Source: DATESZ01 sp035283845
Lineage (GTDB): Bacteria; Desulfobacterota; Syntrophia; Syntrophales; JACQWR01
Direction of reading: 5' to 3'
NCBI GenBank assembly: GCA_035283845.1
Contig: DATESZ010000187.1
Coordinates: 1-38,917, forward strand
DNA length: 38,917 nucleotides
Shown: positions 1 to 8,560 of the stretch, one piece after another
How the letters are laid out: every line of letters starts with the position of its first letter
Position numbering within the stretch: position 1 is the first letter of the stretch
The notes under the pieces: generated by a model
Seen by the model: only the letters and a program-made list of their open reading frames with translations
The model's database searches: none
What the model was told of the DNA's origin: nothing
Program-made: the position numbers and the translations under genes

Positions 1-1
1 G

Positions 2-349
2 AGCGACGAAGAGCGCAAAAACCATCTGCACCGGGCGGTCAACAATAGCCGCTTTTTGATCCTGCCCTGGGTGAAGGCCCGGAATCTTGCCTCCCGGATT
101 TTGTCTATGGCCGCCCGGAGGCTGCCCGACGTCTGGCAGGAGCGCTATCACTACCGGCCGGCGTTGCTAGAGAGTTTTGTGGATAGTGGGCGGTTTGCGG
201 GGACCTGCTACAAGGCGTCCAACTGGGTCTGCGCGGGCAGCACTACTGGCCGGGGCAAGTGGGACCGGGATCACAGCTCGCAAAAGCCGGTGAAGACCGT
301 ATGGTTGTATCCCTTGGAGCGCCGGTTCAAGGAGGCTTTATGCCGGTAA
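2..349 (+). CDS. DUF4338 (DruA-like) IS66-associated protein, 5'-partial
   Basis: The reading frame is open from base 2, so the N-terminus lies outside the window. The visible part has the DUF4338 signature: NNSRFLILPWVK, then LASRILSMAARRLPDVW, then a block with ESFVDSGRFAGTCYKASNW and a GRGKWDR segment near the C-terminus. The family is named for DruA of the Druantia defence system, but standalone copies next to IS66 transposases are common and are treated as transposon accessory proteins. Its stop codon overlaps the start of the transposase (340), which supports co-expression. No biochemical role is assigned. The context argues for a transposon passenger, not a defence gene. Confidence 0.8.
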   Translation, partial: SDEERKNHLHRAVNNSRFLILPWVKARNLASRILSMAARRLPDVWQERYHYRPALLESFVDSGRFAGTCYKASNWVCAGSTTGRGKWDRDHSSQKPVKTVWLYPLERRFKEALCR

Positions 350-1799
350 AGCCTACCCGCCGCATTCAGCTCACGGGCAAGCAGCTCAAAGCGCTGCAAG
401 GACGGATCAAGGAGCGCCGCCTGGCAGAGGATGACTGGCAGATCGTGGAGGCCCTGGCGGAGACCGTCGAGTGTCTGAACCAGGCGATCGCAGAAAAAGA
501 CGCTTCTTTGGGGCGGCTCTGCAAGTATCTTCTGGGAGCACCCACGGAGACAGCTAAAAATGTCCTCAAGCACATTATCAAAGAAGAAGTCGATAGTCAC
601 AAACCCAAAGCAAAAGGACATGGCCGCAATCCGGCAGTTGCCTATCCAGGCAGCGACCGGGTTGTCATCGATCATGCCACGCTCAACAGGGGCGATCTGT
701 GTCCGAGGCAAAGTCTATGAACTGGCCATGCCTTCCGTGTTCGTCCATGTCGTAGGACAGGCCCCTCTGAAGGCCACTGTTTATGAGCGTATCCGCCTGC
801 GCTGCAATCTCTGTGGCGAGATTTTCACCCCGGAACTGCCGGAGGACATAAAGGATAAAAAGTTCGACGATTCCGCTTCCAACCTCTACCCAGTGGGATA
901 TTCTAAACGCCGGGGGTATGGTCCTCTCGCCGGTTCATGACGCCCTGATCGAGACCGCCGCCAAAGGCGAGATCTTCCACAACGATGACACGACCATGAA
1001 AGTGCTGTCTTTACTCAAACAGCAAGACCCCGAGAGCGACCGCAAAGGCATCTTTACCACGGGCATCGTCAGCCTCTGGCAGGATCACAAAATCGCCCTC
1101 TTCATGACCGGCAACCAGCACGCCGGGGAAAACCTAACTGACCTGCTTAAGCGACGGGCCTACGGGTTACCGCCACCCATTCAGATGTGCGACGCCCTTA
1201 GCCGCAATGCCTCCAAGGAGTTCGAAACCATCATGGCCAACTGTCTGACTCATGCCCGCCGGCAGTTTGTGGAACTGGTGGATCGGTTTCCCGAAGAGTG
1301 CGCCCAGGTGATCGAGGCGATGGGCATGGTCTATCATCATGATGCCCTTGCCAAAGAACAAAACCTTACGCCTGAGCAACGGCTCCTCTATCACCAGGAA
1401 CACAGCGGACCAGTAATGAAAGACTTGAAATCCTGGTGCAACCAGCAGTTGGAGGAAAAACAGGTGGAACCAAACTCGGGACTGGGCAAGGCCATCCGCT
1501 ATCTGCTGAACCATTGGGAAAAACTAACCCGGTTCCTGCAGGTTGCCGGCACCCCCCTGGACAACAATATCTGTGAAAGAACGCTGAAGCACGCCATCCT
1601 GCATCGCAAAAATGCCCTTTTCTTCAAGACCCAGCGGGGCGCTTACGTGGGAGATCTGTTCATGAGTCTGATCCATTCCTGCCAACTGGCCGGGATTAAT
1701 CCTCTGGATTATCTGACTTGGCTGTTCAAACATGCACAACAATTGCAGGCATCTCATCATGAGTTCCTGCCCTGGCATTATGAAAACAAACCTCCGTAA
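340..1799 (+). pseudogene. IS66-family transposase (TnpC-type), frameshifted and internally deleted
   Basis: The protein starts at ATG 340 (MPVKPTRRIQL...) in one frame. Around 690-710 it shifts to a second frame carrying GKVYEL and the paired cysteines CNLC of the zinc-binding domain. Near 880-918 it shifts to a third frame that holds the DDE domain: NDDT (first Asp), CDALSRN (second Asp) and NNICERTLK (Glu). Where family members carry a longer stretch before the LSPVH block, only a few residues remain, so an internal deletion accompanies the second shift. IS66 transposases do not use two programmed frameshifts, so this is a decayed copy. All three catalytic acids survive in the last segment. 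Confidence 0.85.
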
Positions 1800-1966
1800 T
1801 GTCAGGTCAATCTTCTGCCCAGCGGTATGCTGATACGACTGCCGAGCAGATTCCATTTCTGCCGGAAAACACTTTCGTAATCCTGCTGGTCGTTCACGTC
1901 CTGATGCTGGACCGCCTGTAGCCATGTCTACTGCTACTGTGCCTATCTGGGGAAAAATTGGCTTAC

Positions 1967-2582
1967 GCTTGCCTACCGGAAGCACACAGCAAACGACCGA
2001 AAAGAAACGGTATTGCGTTTCGTTTTCGAACGGTCCTTTAAATGCGAATACGGAGTTGCCATGGAACATGGCCTGATAGCGGATGAAATGTTCGGGCCCT
2101 GCGGGATATAGTTTAGGTTGAAGCCAGCGTTCGACTGAGCCATCCGTAGCTTTAATCCAGGTAATTCCGCAGTTGATCCATTCATTTTGCACTATACGAT
2201 TCAAGTCATTATGTATTGTATCAAGGTGCGTGAAAGGCTCGCCAGCGATTGTCACGAAGTCATTTTTGGAAAGTGCGTCAGTGCCGCCGATCACTGTGGT
2301 ACCAGTTGGCCAGTCCGCCGCCCTGAGAGCAGATTCCACCTGTACGATACCTTCGAGACCCGGAATGCTATATTCAGGGAATATAGTGAAATGCGTTTTG
2401 GACGCGCCGTGTCGTGCTAAACGTGCCACCGCCAAAGTATCGGTGAGGACTACCAGCTGCTGCCTCTTAGTTGCCGTGGTGCATTGGTAAGGCTCAGTAG
2501 CTGTCAGCAAGATATACGGCTGGGCAATGACCATCCCCCGGTAGTTGAATACCCTTCTGAGATAAATCAACAGTCTCAACAT
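1967..2582 (-). pseudogene. Nitrilase/carbon-nitrogen hydrolase-like protein, 3' end lost to IS66
   Basis: Reading from 2582 on the minus strand, the protein shows HFTIFPEYSIPG (candidate catalytic Glu), then SVERWLQPKLYPAG (candidate Lys), then YRFFSVVCCVL (candidate Cys). This is the Glu-Lys-Cys triad order of the carbon-nitrogen hydrolase fold. Shortly after the Cys the frame enters the IS66 right end and continues only as antisense of the transposon. Relatives are longer proteins, so at least the C-terminal part is missing. A nitrilase domain is also found at the C-terminus of some defence reverse transcriptases, but no reverse transcriptase is seen here. The start at 2582 has only a weak GAGGAA upstream. 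Confidence 0.55.
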
Positions 2583-3177
2583 GCACCATTTGCCGTTCCT
2601 CGCCTATAGATCAATCTATCTGCATTCTTCTGATCGGTTAACAATAAACATACAGGATGTATAAGACGACACATAATCGATATAGGGGACCACATACTTC
2701 CCCGGATTACCATCATATTGATCGCTCAAAGGGCAAAACTCCGCTCCCTTATAGAAACGGGGTTTTGTGGCATCAATTCCATATCTCCCTCCAACATGAT
2801 AATAAGGAGTGGAACTTTTATTTTACCGCCTTCAATGAACGACCATAATTATCACGATTTTCATTTGACATCCACAACATGAAGAAAAATATCATAGCCT
2901 ACCTCTTTCAGATAAGGAGGGTGTCCCTTTTACAAATAGCGGATTGTCTGACAGGACGTTGCGCCTTTTGACCGACAATCAGTGAGCTGCGCGGATCATC
3001 GTACCAGCACTTCGTATTTGAACTATAGTGTGCCCTGGGAGAAAAGAGGATCGAAGAGGAAGCAAGTTGATAAATTCGTCGTTTAATCTCCAAAGTCAGC
3101 CAGCCGCCTGATAAAGAACATGTTCTTACTCTGTGCTTGCTTTAATAAAATTCATCATATTGATATAAAAGGAATAA
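2583..3177. other. Stretch without recognisable gene
   Basis: About 600 bases lie between the interrupted nitrilase-like gene and the tRNA remnant. Only short open frames occur (for example 63 codons on the plus strand from 2657 and 61 on the minus strand from 3093). None has a convincing ribosome binding site or a protein-like composition. The promoter of the nitrilase-like gene should be here on the minus strand, but no clear -35/-10 pair was identified. Confidence 0.5.
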
Positions 3178-3205
3178 TGGCGGACGTGTATGGAATCGAA
3201 CCCAC
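3178..3205 (-). other. tRNA 3'-end remnant (tRNA-Sec-like), probable old attachment site
   Basis: Read on the minus strand, the segment contains GGGTTCGATTCC, a T-loop, followed by an acceptor-like stretch ending in GTCCGCCA. There is no anticodon arm or 5' half nearby, so it is only the 3' end of a tRNA. The T-arm and long acceptor side resemble deltaproteobacterial selenocysteine tRNAs with one C missing, but this assignment is an inference. Such 3'-end fragments are typical scars of integrase-mediated insertion into tRNA genes. Confidence 0.5.
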
Positions 3206-3216
3206 GTTGCCGCTAT

Positions 3217-3495
3217 CTAATTTTCATTAATCGGGTCTTCATAAACGTTTTTTCGATCTGCTATTCTTAAAATTATAATGAGCACGGACCCTCTGTCTAC
3301 GGCGTAAATGATGCGGTAAGATCCATAGCGGTAACGGTAAAGGCCCTTAAAGATTCCTTGGAGAGGTTTACCCAGGCTGAGAGGATCTTTCGTTAGATAA
3401 TCATTCGCCCTGGCTATGATCTTCTTTTGTGTTCGCCGGTCGATATCTTTGAGATCTTCTATTGCTTGCTCATGCCATTTGATGCTAAAGATCAA
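3217..3495 (-). CDS. RelE/ParE-family toxin
   Basis: This is a 92-residue protein starting at TTG 3495, inside the end of the antitoxin gene (stop at 3485-3487), the usual translational coupling. The frame is open further upstream, but the family pattern begins here with FSIKWHEQAIEDLKDI. The sequence then gives KPLQGIFKGLYRYRYG, YRIIYAVD and ILRIADRKNVY, the beta-sheet core and terminal His/Arg/Tyr-type segment of RelE-like toxins. Family members are ribosome-dependent mRNA interferases (RelE) or gyrase poisons (ParE), and the sequence alone does not decide. The arginine-rich core slightly favours RelE. Confidence 0.85.
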   Translation of the reverse strand: MIFSIKWHEQAIEDLKDIDRRTQKKIIARANDYLTKDPLSLGKPLQGIFKGLYRYRYGSYRIIYAVDRGSVLIIILRIADRKNVYEDPINEN

Positions 3496-3703
3496 GGATC
3501 TTCTCCACGTCCTCTGTCGAGTAATATTTGGCGTTTCTATCGTTGAGACGGTCAAGAGCAAGATAGGCGTCCTCATACTCCGGCAGGTGCTTGATGAGGA
3601 TCTCCCTTATATAGAAGCTTTTGGGACGTTTCGTTTTGTCGGCCAGAAAATCGAGACGGGATGATATGTCATCCGTAAGCCGTACGTTTAATATTTTAGA
3701 CAT
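3485..3703 (-). CDS. Ribbon-helix-helix antitoxin of the RelE/ParE pair
   Basis: The 72-residue protein begins MSKILNVRLTDDISSRLDFLADKT, a ribbon strand followed by a helix as in RHH/CopG-type antitoxins. The C-terminal part (residues 45-72, with LNDRNAKYYSTEDVEKI) is the acidic tail expected to wrap the toxin. It lies directly upstream of and overlaps the toxin. It probably represses its own promoter, which carries two direct repeats around the -10 element. The pair sits between tRNA and tmRNA remnants, so it likely arrived with a mobile island. Confidence 0.85.
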   Translation of the reverse strand: MSKILNVRLTDDISSRLDFLADKTKRPKSFYIREILIKHLPEYEDAYLALDRLNDRNAKYYSTEDVEKILDL

Positions 3704-3725
3704 TGATTAACCTCGCGATAGATTA

Positions 3726-3776
3726 CACATGCATTACGTGTATTACATACTAACATATGTCCACATGCATGGTCAA
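3726..3776 (-). promoter_or_regulatory. Promoter and probable operator of the toxin-antitoxin pair
   Basis: On the minus strand a -35 TTGACC (3771-3776) is followed after 18 bp by a -10 TAGTAT (3747-3752). Two direct copies of ATGCATGTG (minus strand; plus positions 3762-3770 and 3726-3734) lie 36 bp apart and flank the -10. Spaced repeats over the core promoter fit autorepression by the RHH antitoxin. The repeats are seen; the repressor link is inferred. Confidence 0.5.
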
Positions 3777-3903
3777 GCGATATTTTCGCTTGAAATATCG
3801 TCACTGATTGGGCCGTAAAGAAGTTGATGGCGATGATGAGATTTTGTCAATTTCCAGTCAGCTCTATTTTTATATGAATTATATCAACTGGTTAGATAGT
3901 GAT

Positions 3904-3933
3904 ACGCGGGTTCGACTCCCGCCGCCTCCACCA
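3904..3933 (+). other. tmRNA (ssrA) 3'-end remnant, attachment site
   Basis: The stretch contains CGGGTTCGACTCCCG followed by CCGCCTCCACCA, the highly conserved T-arm and acceptor 3' end of bacterial tmRNA. The rest of the tmRNA is not upstream, so this is the duplicated 3' end left at the far side of an element integrated into ssrA. A disrupted tyrosine integrase lies directly next to it, which supports the attachment-site reading. Confidence 0.75.
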
Positions 3934-4619
3934 TTAGCTTAATGAAATTATTCAGTAAGTTGTCTAAACTTTCGGTCACTAAACTGAAATGCGGCGGCAG
4001 AGCGGCCAGCATCTCTTTCGCATAGGGTGTGAGGTCGTAGGAGCGCACATCGCCTGTCTTGGTGCTTTCCCGCAGTTCGTTGTCTGAAAAGGCGCGCCTG
4101 ATGACAATTCGGCCTTCCTTGACGGCGTCCTTCATGATGGCCCGCACCTCGCCGATTCTGAGGCCATACTCCATGGCGAAGCGGAATATCGGATGGCGCA
4201 TCTCCAGTATGTGCTGAAGCGCATCTTCCTGTTGCTTCATGGTCAGATATTCCACGCTCGACGGCTCCGGTTGTTTCAATTTAGGGAAGGGCGGGACCCT
4301 GCTCGTTTCTTCGTTTTGATAAGCCCAGTGCAGCATGGCCTATAAGACCCCATGACGTTGTAGCGCCACTTCTCCGATCCCGTAATTGACAGGTGAATCC
4401 TTACGAGGTCGGCTTTCCTGATCTTCCTGATATCCCTGCTGTTTTTACATCGTAAAGCGGGAGACATTCCTTATTCCAGAGAATTGTCCAAAATCGTTCC
4501 TGTTTCCTCTGCCAGTATACCTTCACATAGTAACGTTTTGCCTGCTTGTGGAAGATGACCGACCCCTTCATATAGCCAATACCCATTTTTTTGAGGAATG
4601 GTATGGCTTTTTTGCTCAA
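3934..4619 (-). pseudogene. Phage-type tyrosine integrase, frameshifted and truncated
   Basis: Three frames together give an integrase. First comes GSVIFHKQAKRYYVKVYW (arm-binding domain, from about 4571), then the short DIRKIRKADLVR segment of the core-binding domain, then LHWAYQNEETSRVPPFPK through GLRIGEVRAIM with the first catalytic Arg and an STKTGDVR segment with the catalytic Lys. A large part of the core-binding domain is missing between the first two pieces. The C-terminal HxxR and Tyr region is absent because the frame runs into the tmRNA remnant. The enzyme is dead. It once catalysed insertion at the tmRNA site beside it. Confidence 0.8.
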
Positions 4620-4949
4620 AATTCAAGGCAATGTTATTCAGGGTTGCTTCAATGTTCACAATCGAACCAGAATAGATACTTTCCGCTTATAGGTAACCGT
4701 TATAAAAAATCACCCTTCTACCCTTATTACGTCAGGAAAACGGCGCCAGGGGACAGGGAAGGGAAAAAATATTTTCGGAAAGGTTTTCCCGCAGATAATC
4801 TTTGTAAAATCAGCTAAATAATGGTATCCATGACGCCGTTAAACCGGCCCGGCATGAAAATGTCTTCTCCCCAACCGACACAGTAATCGGCAGCTTGCAT
4901 TTCCGGCCATGTTCAGACGGTTTACCAGTCCGTCTGGAAGGTCAGAGGA

Positions 4950-5975
4950 ATGTTCTCGCAGCAGAAGGAGCGGGCCGTGAAAAAGGCGCTCATGCTAGAC
5001 CAGTGGATTTCCAGCAGGGAGACGAAGGAGATCGAGGAGGGCTTCGAGGTCTTCAGCGGCGCCATCAAGCGCGTGGGCGATGATTTCAGTTGGCTGGCCG
5101 AGACCCTGGCCTCCCTGGCAAAGGAGGTCGGCTGGGACGCCCGGTGGATCAACCGGATTACCACCCTGTCCCAGCGGCTGATCTACGGCGCCACGGAAAA
5201 GGGACTGGCCATTTCAAGAATCAGGATCAGGGGCCTGGGCCGCACCTACGTCAACCGCCTGCTCGAACAGGGATACGACACGCCGGAGGCCATCGCCGAT
5301 CTGCCCTTAACCGAGCTGGAAAAGAACCTGCCCAAACATCTGGCGGAAAGACTGTACCGGCATTTTCATCGACAGTACGAGAAGAAGGAAGAGACGATTG
5401 AAAAAGAGCAACCGCCTGCGCCTCCCAAAATTCGCGAAGCTCAACCGGTGATCCATGTAGCGCCGGTAAAAAGTCGTACAGAGGCACCGGCACCCCCACC
5501 TGTACAAAATGATACCTTCTCCCGCCCCCTTGCCGAGATTCTCCGGAACGATAAGTTACTATCCACCCTACGCACCCGCCTGATGGGTACCATCAACCTA
5601 CAGGGATTGATTACTCATCCTCCCGCTATGTTGATTGACGAGCGGCAGATGCTCCTGTTTTACCGGGGCGTTCAGATCGTTTTGCCCATTATGTCTTACC
5701 GTATGATGTTCCTCCTGGCAAAGAAGCCGAAAGTTGTGTTCACCCGTAATGAAATCTACGACCATCTTTGGCCGGAGCGAAAGGGTAAGGAGGATTTAGA
5801 TCGGCCTTACGAGCAGCAGATCACGGATCATAAGTGGAAAATCCTGGATGGTATAAAGAAGGGGATCAAGAGACATAAGGACATCAATCCTTCTGAAGTG
5901 AAAGACCTTATCCTCATAAGGCCGCGGGTGGGGTATATGCTGTACCTGAATCAGGAGGATATTGTATTAATATAG
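4950..5975 (+). CDS. C-terminal part of an SF2 (Hel308/Ski2-like) helicase fused to an OmpR-type winged helix
   Basis: The frame is open from a TAA at 4884 and the first ATG is 4950. Coding-like sequence (VYQSVWKVRG) precedes that ATG, so the start is where a longer gene was cut. Residues 90-140 hold a helix-hairpin-helix (IRIRGLGRTYVNRLLEQGY, then LPKHLAERLYRHF) as at the end of Hel308-like helicases. The helicase motor domains are absent. After a proline-rich linker (residues 150-190), residues 225-341 form a Trans_reg_C-like winged helix ending in RPRVGYML. Without the motor the product cannot unwind DNA. It may be a relic, or may still bind DNA. Confidence 0.55.
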   Translation: MFSQQKERAVKKALMLDQWISSRETKEIEEGFEVFSGAIKRVGDDFSWLAETLASLAKEVGWDARWINRITTLSQRLIYGATEKGLAISRIRIRGLGRTYVNRLLEQGYDTPEAIADLPLTELEKNLPKHLAERLYRHFHRQYEKKEETIEKEQPPAPPKIREAQPVIHVAPVKSRTEAPAPPPVQNDTFSRPLAEILRNDKLLSTLRTRLMGTINLQGLITHPPAMLIDERQMLLFYRGVQIVLPIMSYRMMFLLAKKPKVVFTRNEIYDHLWPERKGKEDLDRPYEQQITDHKWKILDGIKKGIKRHKDINPSEVKDLILIRPRVGYMLYLNQEDIVLI

Positions 5976-6006
5976 GTTTAACGACAGCCTTCAGGAGATA
6001 ATAGTT

Positions 6007-7329
6007 ATGGCCTTGGCAACATTATGTTTTCTTGCTCTTGCCTTGACAGTGTTGATTTTCATTGCTTACCGCATTATTAAGGACACACCTGACCGCGCCG
6101 AACTAATACGTTTGCGCACCCGCGAGCAGGACTTTCAGGAGGCGACCAAGCAAATACAAAAGGAAACGACTGAGCTTGAACGGCTTTTGGTTGCAAATGC
6201 CAAGCTTGAAACAGACTTGGAAAATGAACGAAAAACATCCGCTGAAAAATTGAATATTCTTCAGGAATCAGAAGCCCGCTTAAAAACCGAGTTTGAGAAT
6301 CTTGCCAACCGAATCTTCGAGGATAAAGGCAGGGTACTCACAGAACAGAACCGTGATCGTATTTCCGGATTACTTCAGCCATTCAAGGAGCAATTAGAAT
6401 CTTTTCGCCAAAGAGTTGATGAGGTGCATAAAGATGATACTGAACGTTCGGCGAAGCTTCTTGAACAGGTTCGACAACTGCATGAATTGAGTAACAAGGT
6501 CAGTGATGAGGCAAATAATCTGGCTAAAGCAATAAAGGGGGACAGTAAAAAACAAGGTAACTGGGGCGAACTGATTGTTGAGAGAATTTTTGAAGTTTCT
6601 GGTCTTGAACGCGGCCGGGAATATGATGGTCAAGTGGGCTTACGGGCGGAGGATGGTGGCCTAAAAAAGCCTGACTTCATAGTTTACCTTCCGGGAAATA
6701 AAGCCGTGATTGTCGATTCCAAGGTTTCTCTAACGGCCTTCGAGCGATTCTGCAGTACTGAGGCAGATGATTTGAAAACATGTGCTCTCACCGAACATCT
6801 GCAATCAGTGCGTAAACATGTCAATGAACTGCATAGCAAAGATTACAGCCATCTTCTTGGGAACAAAACTCTTGATTTTGTGATCATGTGCATTCCTCTG
6901 GAGCCCGCATATCAGTCGGCTTTTCAGGCTGATCAGAACCTTGTCTATGATCTTGCCCAGACAAACGTCGTTGTTACAGGTCCAACGACATTGATGATTA
7001 CTCTCAAGCTAATAGCTCAAATATGGCGGCGTGAGCATGAAAATAAAAATGCTGAGGTTATAGCAGATCGAGCTGGCCGCATGTACGACCAAGTGGTACT
7101 AATTGTCGAAGCAATGATGGATGCTCAGAAGAAATTAGGCGTTGTTTCTGAAGCGTTCGAATTGGCGTTGAAAAGACTTAAAGACGGTAAGGGTAATCTC
7201 GTGGGTAGGGTGGAAGAGATTCGCCGCTTAGGGGCGAAAGTGAATAAACAGCTTCCTGCAGCAGTCGTAACGTCAGCGGTCATTGAGGAAAACCAAGACC
7301 CGGCTGAGGAGATCGTTGAAGGTACATGA
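6007..7329 (+). CDS. rmuC: DNA recombination protein RmuC
   Basis: The 440-residue protein has an N-terminal membrane segment (residues 4-24), a long coiled coil (about 35-175), and the RmuC domain. The domain shows GNWGE (Glu188), PDFIVYLP (Asp223) and VDSK (Asp237, Lys239), a PD-(D/E)XK-type nuclease core. It continues with LDFVIMCIPLEPAY and GPTTLM, both diagnostic of the family. RmuC limits inversions at short inverted repeats and is linked to restriction of foreign DNA. Length is normal and the start at 6007 has an AGGAGA-type site. It follows the helicase fragment by about 30 bp, so the two were probably once one operon. Confidence 0.93.
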   Translation: MALATLCFLALALTVLIFIAYRIIKDTPDRAELIRLRTREQDFQEATKQIQKETTELERLLVANAKLETDLENERKTSAEKLNILQESEARLKTEFENLANRIFEDKGRVLTEQNRDRISGLLQPFKEQLESFRQRVDEVHKDDTERSAKLLEQVRQLHELSNKVSDEANNLAKAIKGDSKKQGNWGELIVERIFEVSGLERGREYDGQVGLRAEDGGLKKPDFIVYLPGNKAVIVDSKVSLTAFERFCSTEADDLKTCALTEHLQSVRKHVNELHSKDYSHLLGNKTLDFVIMCIPLEPAYQSAFQADQNLVYDLAQTNVVVTGPTTLMITLKLIAQIWRREHENKNAEVIADRAGRMYDQVVLIVEAMMDAQKKLGVVSEAFELALKRLKDGKGNLVGRVEEIRRLGAKVNKQLPAAVVTSAVIEENQDPAEEIVEGT

Positions 7330-7376
7330 GACAGGCAGGTTAAATTTTAGACAAAGCAATCTGAATCACCAAGGGC

Positions 7377-8225
7377 GGCGGATTCAAGAAAGATTGCCTC
7401 GATAGTTTTGGTGACACCAACACTGGCGATCCGCAAGTTCTTTATGATTTTGTCAAATGGGCTGCGGAGAATTATCCCGCCGACCGGCATTGTTTAATCC
7501 TCTGGAATCACGGCAGCGGCTGGTGGGATGAGGAAGAAAAGGGCCGCGCAGGATGGCTGGGAAAGAAGCGCCGCCACCTTTACCGCCACCCCGTTCCGCA
7601 GGAACACCGCAGCATCTGCTATGACGATACCTCCGACGGCGATGCCCTGGACAACCGGGAACTGAATGTTGTCCTCACAGCAATCTGCACACTCCTTGGC
7701 AAGAAGATTGACCTCCTGGGGATGGATGCCTGCCTCATGAACATGGTGGAGGCGGCCTACCAGCTCCGGGATTCCGTGAGCTTCATCTCCTATAAAGGCC
7801 GGGGCGAAACGGTCACATAATCCGCCATCGATGTGGGAAAGATCACCGATCTGACCGGTAAGGTTGAGACCCTGGCAAATGTTCTCTGTATTTCCCTCAA
7901 GGATGTTTCCGTACTCGTCAACGACGCCATTCGGCATAGCCCCCGGTTCTATGACGACAACTATGTTGACCTCGCCTGCTTCGCGAAGAATATGCAGAAA
8001 AAGGCCAATTCCTAAATCAAAACCACGGCTGCTGAACTCTTGGCTGCCCTGAAGGCCGGCAAGGGAAATGCGATTATTGGTCAGGGAAAGATCGGCCGGA
8101 AAGTGAGCGGCTGTGGTGGCCTTTCCATATACTTCCCAGCCTACCAGATCAATACGGCCTATCAGCACCTGGATTTCACTGCTGACTGCAGATGGTTGTC
8201 CTTTTTGGAGAGGTATCTCGCATGA
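7377..8225 (+). pseudogene. Clostripain-family (C11) cysteine peptidase, nonsense-mutated and truncated
   Basis: One frame reads from about 7377 to 8225: GDPQVLYDFVKW, then ILWNHGSGWW (catalytic His), then LLGMDACLMNMVEA (catalytic Cys), then SAIDVGKITDL, and finally LSIYFPAY near the end. The frame is interrupted by TAA at 7818-7820 and TAA at 8013-8015. The first stop falls where relatives have a Gln (VTQSAID), consistent with a CAA to TAA change. A segment between FISYKG and this stop also looks shortened, and no N-terminal start is present. C11 enzymes are secreted or surface peptidases. This copy is inactive. Confidence 0.75.
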
Positions 8226-8560
8226 ACATGAATCGTTGGGACAGCCTGATTCAGGAATGTATGCAGAGTCACTGGCCTGATTTGGACTGGCGCCTCATCA
8301 AGTGCCAGATGCGCCAGGAAAGCGCCTTCAATCCGAAGGCCGTCTCTCCCTGCGGCGCCATCGGTTTGTTGCAGATCATGCCGGCGACGGGGCAATTTTT
8401 AGGAGTGTCTAAAGACAAACTCTTTGACCCGGGGGAAAATATCAGGGCAGGCATCATCTATCTCAAACGCCAGTATGACCGCTTCCCGGAAATCCCCGAT
8501 CATGATGAAAGGCTCAAGTTCGCCCTGGCCTCCCGCAACGGCGGACGAGGGTATATCAAA
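8222..8560 (+). pseudogene. SLT-type lytic transglycosylase, 3' end deleted
   Basis: Starting at ATG 8222, which overlaps the peptidase stop codon (ATGA), the protein has MRQESAFNPKAVSPCGAIG with the catalytic Glu of the SLT domain. It continues with GLLQIMPATG and a DPGENIRAGIIYLK segment and reaches FALASRNGGRGYI, normally FALAAYNGGP-like and followed by about 20-30 residues. There the sequence leaves the family and joins an unrelated phosphoesterase tail in a different frame. It would have cleaved peptidoglycan glycan strands. No signal peptide is seen in the retained part. Confidence 0.7.

Larger units (their letters stand above)
1..1966 (+). mobile_element. IS66-family insertion element, right part, left end outside the window
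   Basis: The element contains a DUF4338 accessory gene followed by an IS66-type transposase. Its right end is placed at 1966 because the sequence read inward from there on the minus strand begins GTAAGCC, matching the GTAAGC start typical of IS66 ends. The left end is not in the window, so the 8-bp target duplication expected for IS66 cannot be checked. The transposase is frameshifted and internally deleted, so this copy is probably immobile by itself. Just beyond 1966 lies the interrupted nitrilase-like gene. Family identity is secure; the exact right boundary is an inference. Confidence 0.75.

Noticed and set aside
2..349. Druantia defence system because of the DruA-like domain
   Set aside because: The other Druantia genes (including the large helicase DruE) are absent, and the IS66 transposase overlaps the gene, so it is a transposon passenger.
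271..711. Minus-strand open frame of 146 codons across the transposase start
   Set aside because: It is antisense to the well-supported IS66 transposase frame and has no recognisable protein features.
690..920. Programmed frameshifting in the IS66 transposase
   Set aside because: Two shifts plus a missing segment in the second junction fit decay. IS66 transposases are read in one frame.
1524..1966. Extension of the nitrilase-like frame through the IS66 element
   Set aside because: This part is simply the antisense of the transposase and IS end; family sequence stops near the IS boundary.
2657..2848. 63-codon plus-strand frame as a gene
   Set aside because: No ribosome binding site, no family resemblance, composition unlike a folded protein.
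7818..8015. Stop codon recoding (Sec or other) in the clostripain gene
   Set aside because: Both interrupting codons are TAA, the first at an expected Gln, and part of the domain is missing.
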